NCBI GenBank assembly: GCA_028554795.2
Contig: CM068842.1
Location: 52,445,574 to 52,509,573, forward strand
Direction: 5' to 3'
Length of the DNA stretch: 64,000 nt
From: Sinohyriopsis cumingii
Taxonomy: Eukaryota; Mollusca; Bivalvia; Unionida; Unionidae
Position 1 is the first letter of the stretch, and each line of letters opens with the position of its first letter. Position numbers and translations under genes: made by a program. This document shows, in pieces, positions 48,971 through 59,905 of the stretch. The notes under the pieces were generated by a model. The model searched no databases and was not told the origin of the DNA. It worked only from the letters and a program-made list of their open reading frames with translations.

Positions 48971-49126
48971 CAGTGTGACAGTTTATAGTGATGTCTAGCT
49001 CTTAATGCTGAGCGCCAAGTGAGGCAGCTTAAGTACCATTTTTTTAAGTCTTTGGTATGACTTGGCCGGGGTTTGAACCTGCAACCTCCCGCATCTGCAG
49101 CAGAGGTATGAAAACTTGAGCTACTA
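48971..49126 (-). mobile_element. tRNA-derived SINE, family A (minus strand, copy 2)
   Basis: Duplicate of 32,050-32,205. Confidence 0.82.
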
Positions 49127-49160
49127 GTGACAGGTACATTGCGAAGGGCCTGCTCACTGC

Positions 49161-50581
49161 AATTTGCTTGTCATGATCTGTAATAGAGGGACTTGGACAT
49201 ACTGAGATACCACAAATAGAGAATGGATAATCAGGGGATATTAATCCTCTGAAAGATGATCTGCAAAGCTGGAAAATCAACTCATTCAACAAATATTGTG
49301 ATGCATAATAAATCTGGTTGAAATCTCTAATTAAAAGTTATGCTGCAGAAACCAAAGTTAAGAGAGACAGGCAATCAGGGGCCATAACTCTTCTAACACG
49401 GGAAATAAAATTCATTTAAGGTGTCATCAGCAAATGCATGCAAAATTCAACTGAGATCCAACAAATCCATAGTAAAGATGGCGCTCTAAAGTTTCATATT
49501 TTCCGTAGGGTTAGGATTTTAAAGAAAAAGAATTTCCCCAGCTTTCCTTACTGGTTATACTGGCTATTTAAAAAAGACCTTTTATATCTTAGGCATAATT
49601 AAAAGAACCTTTAATTCACTTTATTTTGGTGTATGATGGACGGGTGTAATATGGGTTATAGAGTATACAGCTTGGCCTTACTTCAAATGTGCTCCTTTCA
49701 AAAAAGTGCAAGCTCTACTTGGTCATTTTCACTTCCTGAACTTAAGAGGTAAATTGTATAAAAAGAGCTGATAACTTTTTTTTACATTTTATATATTTGG
49801 TAATTCATTCATTGCACTTTCAGAAGCTGGTATTGTCTAATCTGGCAAAATTCATTTTCCCTATTTTAATAGCTGCTATGTATAGTGTACTTTAGACTAA
49901 TTCAGACTGATTTTTTAACACAAGGGAGCAGTTATTTTAATTAGCAATGTGCTTAAATCATGTAAAATTTCCAAAAGTACAATATCCAAAGAAATATCAT
50001 CTACATTACATTACTGTAGCATATAGGTATGCCAACATTCTCTCCACTGTGCATGTTTTAAATGCAAACTACTTCACCTTACATACGTCACTCTCTCTAA
50101 AGTACATATTAATTGGTGAGCACCCCCAAAGTAAAACTGCAGAAACTAAAATCAACAGGGCAGGCAATCAGGGGGCATAACCCTTGTAAATGATATTGTG
50201 GATTGCTGAAAATCCAACAAACCTTTGTGACGTTTTGCTGCATAAAGCAATGTAAGAAGGACATATATATCAGGCAACATAACACTGTAAATCCTTGAAA
50301 ATGAACTCATTCAACATCTGATGAATATAAAGCCAGGTACCAAACATAGTTGAAATCAAACAAACCTTAGTAAAGTTTTGTTGAAAAAACCCAAGTCAAG
50401 TGCACAGGCAATCTGGGAGTATAACTCTTGAACTTGACAACACAGATGTAAATGAAACCATTTAGAGGTCTCATCAATATAAAACTGCATACAGAATTTC
50501 ATTGAAATCCACAATCTTGCTAAAATTATGCTGCAGAAAAGAAGTATGGGTAATCCTGTAGATATGTCTTGGAACATTGGA
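49161..50581 (+). repeat. Degenerate dispersed/tandem repeat array DR3, copy 2
   Basis: Duplicate of 32,240-33,660. Confidence 0.7.
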
Positions 50582-50840
50582 AATCAAACTCAAGGTCTCA
50601 ATAAATAAAAAAAAACAATCTTAATTCAGTTAATATTTAACAAACGTGGATAAAGATATGCAGTGGAAACCAGCAGCAAGAGATGGGCAAACACCCCCCA
50701 AAATGTGGTATCGATATTAGGGGAGGGATACCCCCATCACGAAGTGCCGTTTTTGCAATCCTGTCCTAACAAAAATGTAAGACAGTCAAGGACAAAAATG
50801 AGATGAATTACCATCAGCCAAAAAGGATACATTTTGTAGT

Positions 50841-50932
50841 TGGGGCTTAAAAAGATGTGGAATTTTTTCTTACCAAAGGCCATTTAGAGGCTTGTATATA
50901 AGCCTGGTTGGAGCACACAAAAAAGCAAAAGG

Positions 50933-50963
<31 letters not shown>

Positions 50964-51013
50964 TAATAATAATGATAATAATAATAATAATAATAATAAT
51001 GATAATAATAATG

Positions 51014-51053
<40 letters not shown>

Positions 51054-51553
51054 TAATAATAATGATAATAATAATAATAATAATAATAATGATAATAATA
51101 ATGAGGACTTTGTATAGACAACACCTGTATGATAAAAAACATATAATGATATGATTACAAAAACAAACACCATGAAATTAGAAAACATTAACAAAACATG
51201 CTGAGAATATTTAAGGTAGGAAACATTATTAGGTCTTTAAGTTTGTTCTTGCAGTCGAAATAAGTGAGTTTTGAGAGCCCTCTTGAATGGGATCATGACT
51301 ACACCCAAGTCAGTGATGTTTTATATGCTATTTCACTGGTAATTATTAAGTTTGCAAGTTGAACTTTTTCATGTGCATGAACATACCCACTGGCGAATCA
51401 GTGTGAAAAAAACTTTTCGAGATTCAGAAGCTGTTCAATCTGAATTTTAATTTGTAATCAAGCACTGCCCCAACAAGTCAATTCTGGGTGCTAAAACAAA
51501 CACCCTTAATGGGTACGAGGGGGGGCCCAGGCAAGTGCACCCATTTAACACCT
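50841..51553 (+). repeat. Dispersed repeat DR2, copy 2
   Basis: Duplicate of 33,920-34,632, including the trinucleotide array at 50,932-51,104 with the same length and the same pattern of interruptions. Confidence 0.88.
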
Positions 51554-51567
51554 TTTCAGTCACTCGA

Positions 51568-51800
51568 GGGGGCCCCAAGTGGCCGAGAGGTCTAAGCACT
51601 CTCCGTTATGGATCACTGCCATCTCACCTCTGTCTGTGTGGGTTTGAGTGTAGGATTCCGCTAATGTGGGTATGTGAGAAAGCTTACCTGTAGCTTCTTG
51701 TGGGTCAGTGGTTCTTCCTGGGGTTTTCCTGGATTTTACTTCACCATTAATACTGGCTGCCATTGTATGCTAAAAAATGGCGTTAAACCCCACAACAACA
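51568..51800 (+). mobile_element. tRNA-derived SINE, family B (full-length copy)
   Basis: The head is 'gggggccccaagtggccgag' with an A-box-like 'gtggccgagaggtct' and a B-box-like 'gggtttgagtgta' (near 51,640-51,652). The body has 'gtgagaaagcttacctgtag' and 'gtcagtggttcttcctgggg', and it ends near 'gcgttaaaccccacaacaac'. It crosses the right edge of the duplicated unit (51,608-51,611) without interruption. Confidence 0.9.
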
Positions 51801-51849
51801 ACATCAGTCACTTGAGAACCACTACAGGCAATTAAGAAATATTTTCATC

Positions 51850-53060
51850 ATGTGATTGTGTCAAACAGCAGCTATAATGATGTCAGGAAGCTCACGTGGA
51901 ATTTACAGAAGGTACAGAGCAGTTATTTTAACCAAATGTCGAACCAACCCAAAAAAATTGTCACAGCAACTGAGGCAACACAAAATACTCTTGAGACATT
52001 ACTTGATGATATTGCTGGCCTTCTTCAACCACCACATGAAGTACAACCACCATCACGAGGTAAAACCAACACAATAAATTTACTGAGGAGGGTATTGCTG
52101 CTATTAGCGAAAAAGACCAAATATTTTATATGCTGGGACTGAATACAACAATAAAATAAAATTATGTAAAACCTGAATATGTTGTCACTCTAATCAGATC
52201 AAAGGAAGAAAAAAAGAAAACTTAAATCTTTAACCGAGCGGTAGATGAACTTAGTGCAAAAGAAGAACAAAAAACTGAAGAAATGGATTGTCAACTTGAA
52301 AAAATAGAAGAAAGCAGAAAATCAGGTGTAAAAACTAGATCTGAATTAAGAAAGGAACAGGAAAAGCTGCATAGAAAGCACCTCTGATTGCACTCTCCTG
52401 AACCACAACCAGATCCGCAAGATGGATCATCTGAAGAAACAACTGGAAGTGGCTTTGCCACTCACGATGTGCAAACACAATGATATCGTAAAAAAGAAAC
52501 CTCCCTCATGATTTATGATAAACTTTGTCCCAATAATGTCATCACTGATGTTGATAGATTCTGACTGGTGGAAGATGAGCCAGTAATAATTCCCATTAAA
52601 TCATCAATGAGGCAGTTGCTATTTGTCACCATTTAATTAGTGGTGATATCATGGATAGCAGCATTGGTTGGGCACTAATCTATGAAATTACCGATGATTA
52701 TTTCAGTGGTTGATCAATTAGATTGGTGATAACAAAATAACATGATTATACACAATGCCCAGCATGGTCCTGAAAATGTCAGGGTGATAAATTCATGATT
52801 ACCGGTTTATAAAGCAATCTATGGAGATGGATTCAGTGATGATATTGAATGTTTGTTCAGAAGGATAGCCCAAAAAGCTATTCTGATTAAAAAAACAATT
52901 AGAAATGAAAGACATTGAAGTTGTTCATGATACGGGTATTGGCACTGTTGGTGATGTCGCCGGTAAGTATTTTCAGCGGTCAAATTCAGACTCGCACGAA
53001 AAGTACAAAGAAAACCACAGCCAGTAAAACTGCCCAGCACCTATGTGATGCCAGAAAATA
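51850..53060 (+). pseudogene. Polinton/adintovirus-like structural-protein relic 1
   Basis: Coding-like plus-strand sequence is broken by many stops and frameshifts. It contains a Glu/Lys/Gln-rich coiled-coil-like part (near 52,235-52,400), a Pro/Asp/Ser-rich linker, then a 'VEDEPVIIPIKSSMRQLL' block (near 52,565-52,620) and a basic stretch near 52,970-53,030. No enzymatic motif is seen. It lies at the head of a run of relics that includes ATPase, PLA2-like and integrase genes, so a virion-protein origin is inferred from context. The family is not certain. Confidence 0.4.
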
Positions 53061-53289
53061 TCAGTAAAATAATAAATAAAGCTGCAAATTAATGACTGAC
53101 AGAAATAGCTGGCACACCGTCAAAACAAGCCGTCACCGATATAGAACAAATATAGCCGCAAACCTAAATGTGGGTAGTGGTCAGGTATGTCGTCGCTAAT
53201 CAACCACTTACTGATCGGCATTAAAACATCATTTTAGACAACAGCGAATACAATAAAAACTGTTCAAACATGTATCTGAGCCCGCATTT

Positions 53290-54290
53290 GACATGGTCAC
53301 ACCAGTACTCAAGGACGAGTCAGTGCATGATTATCAATATTATTCTTATGAAGCATTAAAACCGAACCAACGTGGACAAATCGAACTACAAGTTCAAGAT
53401 ACATCCAGGTATTTCATGCCAGCCGAGGCATTAACTGAAGTTCAGGGTAAATTTGAAAACTATCAAACAAACAAGAATTCATAAGATATCTTTGGTACAG
53501 AGCACACCTGATATGGAGAGAGCCAAGTTGGGTCCATTGCTTACCCAGCCATCGTAAAGAAAAAAGATCAAGAGAATATACATTACGGTCAGTGTCTGAA
53601 CAGTGTGTTTCTGATAGAATAATTATCGCAGAAATAGCGAAGGATAAAAAAATACACATATAGATCTGAGAAGGCTTTTTGAGAAATATATACCTGAATA
53701 TCCATATGACGATCTTATACAAAAATTCATTGTGACAGGCGAGGTCCGATGTTGATAAAAACCTCTGATAGGATCAGTAATTTGCCATGGAGCGAGGTTT
53801 AGAATAGATGATGTAGCATTCAAAAAACATTTCTTTTTACTTATTAAGATCACGATGACCAACTTCCTGTTTTGAACATCAATAAAATGCGGCAGTATCT
53901 CAATGGTATAACTGATGAATATTTTTCCAAAAATCTCTGCTGCATGGGGCAAAATAAGAGGCCCTCCAGATATTATCTGGCATAACGATCCAACAGGTGG
54001 TAGTCGTCATGTAACGCCGGGTATAGTTAATATCACGTTGATGATTTCTGTAAATTTCGTATATGACGCAGTTGATGGTAGTTATACTGCATCTGGAATA
54101 CAGATGGGGCAGGACTAGCAGGCATATGTTCTTTACAGCTTTTCTCTGGAGATCCCACCGGGCTATTTGACTGTGTCAGTGCCTGTTAATCCTGTTTATT
54201 TACCATGTCATAATCCGTCATTGTCACAAATACGTTTTCGTCTAACTGACCAGGATGGTAATGTATTGGACATGTGTGGTAAGAATTAAT
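53290..54290 (+). pseudogene. Polinton/adintovirus-like structural-protein relic 2 (capsid-like)
   Basis: An open frame of 63 codons (53,293-53,484) begins 'MVTPVLKDESVHDYQYYSYE' and includes a 'YFMPAEALTEVQGKF' block. Further fragments follow in other frames, ending with 'RFRLTDQDGNVLDMCG' (near 54,232-54,280). The order, with an early 'aromatic-rich, P..a.leveG' block and a final 'LTDQdG' block, resembles a conserved capsid-associated protein common in invertebrate Polinton-like elements. Which capsid component it is, I cannot say. Many breaks make it non-functional. Confidence 0.45.
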
Positions 54291-54429
54291 TGTTAGTTTG
54301 TATATGTGTGAAAGATCATGACAACCCACCATAAACCACCACCCCACCCCCCCGAAAAAAATAGTGCACTCCGCAGAAAAAAATAACATAACATTTTTTT
54401 TGTGTGTGTGGATACTGGTGACATTTATA

Positions 54430-54775
54430 TTCCACCTTGGAATTCTTAGTAGATTACAACACAAGGATTTTAGCTGTCTCACACGTGCACTTACTCTTCT
54501 CAATGGCACTTGCCAGTGGAACACATTTAGCTATATCGCGTTCTTCGTTGACTAAACCCGCCAAGGACAACTAAATCTCTTCCTGGAGTAATTTGATATC
54601 ACAATATTCTTCCGCTGGTGTATATCTACCCTCTTCCTGTCTCTGCTGTATCATATCAAAATCATTGTCGATTTTTTTCAACATCAATTTGAACTGCTCA
54701 ACCATCTTGTTGTAATTTTTCAATCAAAGAAATAATGGTGTTAATATTTTCTTGGTTCATTTTACAGTAAATGTA
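54430..54775 (-). pseudogene. Small coding-like relic downstream of the ATPase
   Basis: On the minus strand a start near 54,760 opens a short run ('MNQENINTIISLIEKLQQDG'), followed by broken frames with an acidic, helical character ending near 54,430. It lies just downstream of the ATPase relic on the same strand. No domain was recognised. Confidence 0.3.
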
Positions 54776-54779
54776 TTTC

Positions 54780-55400
54780 TTTATTAAAAGATTTTATCGA
54801 GAACAATTCGATAACGTGTTGCTGGATCATGTAAACTTATTGTGATGAATCCATGCAGGTTTTTTTTCAAACATGGTGAAGAGAGTTCCTAAACTTATTT
54901 ACGTCCATGTCGCAGGGGCACTAAGTCGGATGAATATTGCAATGTATGTGTGTCAACACCATTAGAAATAAGCACAAACAAATAATACAGTTATCTCTGA
55001 TCACTTTGGGGATTTGAGTGTACTGCTGTGTAATGTAAATAACATGTTTTTATGTCTGCCTTGTGAAAATATTCTGGCTGGATTTGTTTATTTGTCAAGC
55101 ATGACATCATCGTAAACCATAAGATTATCCCCCACTCCCTTACGATCTTCGATGGACGGTGCATCAATGATGTCATTGATCAATTCAAAAACATTATTAT
55201 CATCATAGTCATCCTTTACACTTTCATTAAATTCCTTAAGAACATTAATTGCATCGTTGGCCATCTACGCATTGTGCCACTGAATAAAGTTTATTCCATT
55301 TGAGCCGCCTCAGTAACAGGTTGAGTAACAACTTAGCTTTACAGACCCAAATGGACCAATTATAATGACTCAAATATAATTTGGTAACACTGGATGATGC
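54780..55400 (-). pseudogene. FtsK/HerA-type genome-packaging ATPase relic (A32-like)
   Basis: On the minus strand a damaged P-loop-like 'GPFGSVK' lies at 55,337-55,358. It is followed by an open segment from 55,264 with an acidic helical stretch. Next is a Walker B-like 'LMVYDDVMLD' (complement of 55,094-55,123), then a 'SQGRHKN' block and, after a frameshift, 'YITQQYTQIPKVIRDN', which matches the sensor region of packaging ATPases. In Polintons, adintoviruses and other large DNA viruses this enzyme pumps genomic DNA into the capsid. It has a stop after Walker B and at least one frameshift, and the P-loop has lost a conserved Gly. It is transcribed opposite to its plus-strand neighbours, which flank it on both sides. 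Confidence 0.65.
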
Positions 55401-55904
55401 TTGACTGGTACTTACTTGCATGTCGCTGAAAAGTCAATCATGCTCATATTGTACAAATACAGTATTATTTATGATCATGAATTTATATTGTGCTCAATGC
55501 AAGACAGTCATGGATACAACTGGGTAAAATGCAACTACAAAAAATTTCAGGCGAGCACTTACAGTTTAGTGTATAAAATGAAGCATGCCAAATATAAGTT
55601 TGTACTGGGTGACATGGTGACTGGCAGTGATATTGCTGCGATACTCAGGAAATTACCAGGAAAGCAATGGGCTAAATACCCAGGGAAAAAACATCTTCCT
55701 GGATATAATTATTATGGTCCTGGAACCCGATTTGATATAAGACTTGACAAACAAAATCAACCTAACCCAGGTGAATTTCCAGTAAATGCGATTGACCAAG
55801 CATGCCATACTCATGACATCATGTATAAAAGCAGGGCTATGCAACAACGACATATCGAAGACGTCAGTTGGGTTGATTCACATGTTAAGGTTGATAAAAA
55901 CTAA
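55401..55904 (+). CDS. Phospholipase A2-like (parvovirus-VP1/Polinton type) protein, open frame
   Basis: A 167-codon plus-strand frame. Residues 98-142 hold the PLA2-like core: 'HLPGYNYYGPGT', matching the calcium-binding loop, and 'ACHTHDIMY', giving the catalytic HDxxY (H138, D139, Y142). In viral capsids such domains help breach the endosomal membrane, and stand-alone versions are frequent in Polinton/adintovirus-like elements. The first 60 residues have no counterpart and overlap the ATPase relic region on the other strand, so the true start is probably a later ATG (M60 or M72). The C-terminus is cut at residue 167, where a stop follows 'HVKVDKN', and a short helical tail expected in the family seems truncated. 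The core is strikingly intact compared with its neighbours, but activity cannot be inferred. Confidence 0.75.
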   Translation: MTGTYLHVAEKSIMLILYKYSIIYDHEFILCSMQDSHGYNWVKCNYKKFQASTYSLVYKMKHAKYKFVLGDMVTGSDIAAILRKLPGKQWAKYPGKKHLPGYNYYGPGTRFDIRLDKQNQPNPGEFPVNAIDQACHTHDIMYKSRAMQQRHIEDVSWVDSHVKVDKN

Positions 55905-55989
55905 AAATATAAGAGAATCACTCACGAACTGGTTGATAAGATCGTCCAAGAGTGGTAAGTTAGCCGTCACACTGGCAATTAATTTCCAG

Positions 55990-57000
55990 ATAATCATAAT
56001 AATGGAGTCAATTTATTATAGTCCACCAGGATATTTAAAGGGTACAGCAGCGATTAGTAAACTCACGGATTCAGCAGCTGTCACATATGCTGTTGTCGAA
56101 GATTGGTTGTCATGACAGGGCAATATGGCAAATTTATATGTGATGTCCCAAAACGATTCAGCATGGACGGACTGATGTCAGCACACCCAATGAAGTTCAT
56201 CAGGCAGATATACTGTTTTTACAATAGATGACATTGGCACATCATGTAAACGGCGCACATACAAATACGTGTTGACGGTCGTAGACGTTGCAAGTAGATA
56301 CAAAGAAGCGGAACCGCTATCAACTAAAACAGCAACTGAACTAGCAGCCTTGCTTGAACGAATTTATTCCTGTGTTGGCCTGCAATGGCCACAGTTGCTA
56401 CAGGTTGATCCTTGCAAACAATTTCTCAGTGTAGTAACATCGCTGATGTAACAACATAACATTAAAATCAGTTGTGGACACACCGCATCACATTGTGATC
56501 AGGCAATCATGGAATGATTTAATCAAAAACTTGCTGAGAGATTGTTTGGATATCAGTAAGCCCAAGAATTACTGACCAAGGGCAGATCTTGTGAATGGGT
56601 TGCGAAACTATCTCATGTGATAACTGCATTAAACAATGAAGTCACACGTGAAATTGTTATGAAGCCAATCTATGCAATCGTGGAGAAACACATCCCGCGC
56701 TGGTGCGACTCAGCCATGAGCCACTCACAGCATGCAGTGCTGGGCAGCAACGTGACAGTCAGGTATTTAAATGAACCTGGTGAACTTGAGGGTGGTAAAG
56801 CACGAGCAACCGATGTCGTCTGGAGAGTAACCACACATAAAATTCGCAAGTGGTAAGATCTACTAGAAGGAATGCAATCTACAGACTAGATTAAATAGCT
56901 CCTCAATATGGATTTGTCCATCAACAATTACAAGTAATTCCTGAAAATACACTATTACCACAGGTTGGATTCGTGCCAGAAAAAGAAGCTAGCACTCCTA
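55990..57000 (+). pseudogene. Polinton-type retroviral-like integrase (rve) relic
   Basis: Plus-strand pieces lie in order. An N-terminal block is at 56,010-56,115 (in the frame 55,786-56,115, with 'YYSPPGYLKGTAAI'). The catalytic core has 'LTVVDVASRYKEAE' (first Asp, in 56,269-56,451) and 'LLQVDPCKQF' (second Asp), with the third acidic residue at 56,511-56,513 in an 'AIME' block directly followed by a stop. An 'EWVAKLSHVITALNNEVTR' helix and a C-terminal SH3/chromo-like block 'VRYLNEPGELEGG' follow (in 56,617-56,856). Such integrases insert the double-stranded genome of Polintons/Mavericks and adintoviruses. All three catalytic acidic residues can be seen, but stops and frameshifts break the gene at four or more places. 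Confidence 0.88.
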
Positions 57001-57179
57001 CAGCTGTTACATTCAAGACATGTCAGTGTGACATTTTCGAGTGTGTGGTCATGAGCACTATTGATCATGTTAACGGTAAATCGTCATACGACATTAGGAA
57101 ATTCTGCACAACGGTATTGTGTTTCAGCAGGCGCGGTAATTATTTTGTTTCTGCTTCAGCGTCATGATAAATTCAACAT

Positions 57180-57600
57180 CATGATCAAACTGGCAGTGGT
57201 TGTTTTTTTTTTTCTTCTCGTGCATAACCTGTTAATTTTTTCTTTATGGTGCCATTTCTTGGCATGCCAGTGGTGGGTGATCCAGTTGATGGAGTGTCAC
57301 AGACAATCTTAGAATTGTCAATGACAATTCTGCGCCGGTGAAATATTTTTATAACTCTTGATACTGCCAAATATACTAAATTTGACCATTCGATCTGATC
57401 ACTAACAAGCCAGATAATGATATCTGAAATTGCTAGCCCCTGCGACGAATGAAATGTTATTGCATATCCTAGAGTCCAAAAGGATGCCTGCAACTTTGTT
57501 GCCGCTAGAGCCTGCTCAACAACCTATGTGGGAACTTCAATGCTATCATTAAGACTGAGCCTTTGTTGTGTATCCATTCCTGGAATCATGACTGTAATAT
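57180..57600 (-). pseudogene. Superfamily 1 helicase relic, C-terminal part
   Basis: A 102-codon minus-strand frame (57,185-57,493) contains 'GYAITFHSSQGLAI' (residues 9-22), which fits SF1 motif V, and 'VYLAVSRV' (residues 40-47), which fits motif VI with its arginine finger R46. These are typical of RecD/Pif1/UvrD-like helicases. The tail is basic. Upstream coding-like sequence continues to about 57,600, where a non-coding insertion separates it from the remaining helicase motifs at 59.29-59.74 kb. Confidence 0.68.
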
Positions 57601-59289
57601 TTTGTCTATTTGTATCCACTAGATGATAACACAGTGGAACTGGCTGTGTCAGCAATTTTTCCTGTTGTAGCTCAAATAGTCTACGCTGAAGTGAATCAAG
57701 GATGTTATTTCATGATACATTACAAACTGTTAACATCGACCTCTGCTATGAGCGACCACCTATCATTTCCGACCACAATTGTAATGCACGGATCGATTTT
57801 ATTATATAAATGCTCTGTCGTGAGCAACCACCTGCTGAATGCGACCAGTGGCCATGATGTCTTGGCAAAATATGCATTCTGACACTATGAAAAACCGCAT
57901 TGCAAACACGAGGACAACTCCACCGACCTTTATTTAATCCAATGGCCACTTTTATGTGCTATAAAAATATAGACTGGATACTGGTATCTGAAATTTTGTG
58001 GGTATACTTATATTGTTTTATATTTTCTATTGTAAACCAGACTAAAGTATATGTAGATTATTCCAGCACTCAGCCTTATTTTGTGTGTGTGTGGGTGGGG
58101 GTATCATAGCTACCGCCGATATGTAGGAGTAGGACCCAGCTCTATCAACATCTGTATCATGAGAACAGAGGCAGACACCACTGACTTTTGTCTAATCATT
58201 TGTGACAACGATCGCTTCAATAGTAAAGATTGTTCTAATAAAAAAAAACATGCATAAGAAAAGGGAGTCTGCCCACTGATTTGTATATAGTGGCAGATGG
58301 CACAGTCCGTAAACCAGGCTAATGTACATGTTGCAAATTTGCCACTGTAGTGCCGAAGTTAAGGTAGTGGTCCTTTATATTGTCTTTAGAGTTACTCCAT
58401 ATTGCCCATGGGTGAATAAGATCTTAGTCTATTTAACTAGCAAGTGACAATCAAGGAGGGATTTTATCGATGACGTTAAAGGCTTGTGATATTTGTTATT
58501 TTTAATACCCCTGATGTTATAGTGATTACATCCCCAACACCAAGCTGTCATCTATTCAAGTTGGTGCTACCGCCGGTTTGCACACTTTGTTTATAGAATT
58601 AATCCCTGTATGTCTTCTTTGAATTAAGCCGTTGACTTTTTTCTCCGAGTAAATGATTCAATTTCTGGATGAGATAACTGTTTCTTTTTATTTCATTAAT
58701 TGTTAGATATGAAATGCACATGCATATATTTTTCATATTTTCCCAAAGCCTAGTCAAAACCGTTTTGACAGTCGATATTACAACTAAACACTCTTAATGT
58801 TGACACCTAGTACCTCGATAACAATGGAAGAACTTCCAGCTAAAACGAGACAACTAAAACGCTGTCGAGAATAATTATTGTAACTGAAAGAAGTGAAGAA
58901 GAGTAGACCACTCGCAAACTAGTGGTTTAAACATTGTAAACCAAATTTAGGGTGTTACAAAGGAAAAGGAGTAAATCAGAAACAATTTCATATGCTATAA
59001 CATGTACATGTGATCTTCAAATGCAAATGTAATTTCATGTTTAATGATAGAATTACATTTTCTATTGCTATATAAATATTTTCAGATGAATGCATACGCT
59101 ATTTTAGCAGGAACTATTAAGACAGAATAGAATATATGTACAGTGATTGTGGTTATTTCTTTAAATTGTTCAGAAACTGGACCTTGAAAAACTGGTCTTT
59201 GTGCACAAACCTGTTATGAGAGACCACCTGTCTTGACAGCCCGTTTTTTGTTGGCAGAAGGGGTGATCTCTCATAACAGGTTTTACTGT
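57601..59289. mobile_element. Probable insertion separating helicase pieces, with 'GACCACCT' foldback motifs
   Basis: Sequence between two parts of one minus-strand helicase lacks coding character. Phrases of the type 'ctgctatgagcgaccacct' (57,744-57,762), 'tgagcaaccacctgctg' (near 57,822) and 'ctgttatgagagaccacct' (59,211-59,229) recur, the last as an arm of a hairpin. This pattern suggests one or more non-autonomous DNA transposons (MITE-like). Exact ends were not resolved, and a genuine intron is the alternative. Confidence 0.4.
59207..59283 (+). repeat. 22-bp inverted repeat (one mismatch), 33-nt loop
   Basis: Arm 59,207-59,228 ('aaacctgttatgagag...') pairs with 59,262-59,283 ('...ctctcataacaggttt') with one mismatch. 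It lies at the right edge of the presumed insertion in the helicase relic. Confidence 0.9.
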
Positions 59290-59818
59290 ACAACTCAGAT
59301 CTTGAGGGTGTCATAAATTCCACAAATCCAGCGTGAACGTTTCTGGAATTATGCTGTGCAATATCTCACCTTGAATCTTGCCAGGATGAAGTCTAATTAA
59401 CATGTTCAGCTCACGTAATGATTCATTGTTGGATCAATGATGATGCAACATTTCCTCATAAGCGTCGATGTAGTTGTTTTAGCCAGGTGTATGGCGATTT
59501 TCCTGTAAATCGATGCAAATGATAACTACCATGTTTTTTTTAGACAGCCAATTGAGAAAGAATTTTAATTTTAATATGTCTTTTGAGACCATGCATATTT
59601 CGTTCCAAATTATGATTTTAGGAAGATATTTATCACATATCCACATGATACATGCATGAGTTAACTCCCCATTCTTTCATCTCTCTGGCAAGCCTGTGAG
59701 TTGGCGTTAATACAATCATGTTAATAAATTTATTGCATGTGCTATTTTATCAGAACCATCAGGATCATTAAGATAAACTATTTTATGTCTCGTGATTGGA
59801 TCATTCACTGATGCACTC
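59290..59818 (-). pseudogene. Superfamily 1 helicase relic, motor domain 1 part
   Basis: On the minus strand 'INMIVLTPTHRL' (complement of about 59,694-59,736) corresponds to motif Ia. 'PKIIIWNEICMV' (near 59,588-59,622) corresponds to motif II (Walker B), with Asp of the DE pair replaced by Asn. A faint motif I candidate ('DPDGSDKIAHAI', near 59,740-59,780) has lost its glycines. Several stops are present. It continues on the far side of the SINE at 59,819-59,905 and matches the C-terminal piece at 57.2-57.6 kb in strand and order. Confidence 0.6.
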
Positions 59819-59905
59819 GGGGCCCCATGTGGCCGAGTGACCTAAAGCGCTTTCAGTTCTAGATCACTGCCATCTCATCTCTTCTGCGTGGGTTCAATTA
59901 CATAT
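59819..59905 (+). mobile_element. tRNA-derived SINE, family B (short copy inside the helicase relic)
   Basis: It comprises the head 'ggggccccatgtggccgag', an A-box-like segment, 'agatcactgccatctcatctc' and 'gcgtgggttcaatta' as a degenerate B box. Only the tRNA-like part is present. It is inserted in opposite orientation to the coding relic around it. Confidence 0.85.

Larger units (their letters stand above)
34687..51607 (+). repeat. Tandem segmental duplication, unit 2 (16,921 bp)
   Basis: This is the second unit of the duplication that begins at 17,766. All features of unit 1 recur here plus 16,921. At its right end the sequence runs on into the full-length family B SINE, which identifies this end as ancestral. 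Features below with 'copy 2' are the repeats of those described in unit 1. Confidence 0.98.

Noticed and set aside
34687-51607. Unit 2 as an independent second insertion of the same mobile element
   Set aside because: The duplicated block contains unrelated elements and a host-like exon, has no terminal repeats or target-site duplication, and is exactly adjacent to unit 1; tandem duplication or assembly error explains it better.
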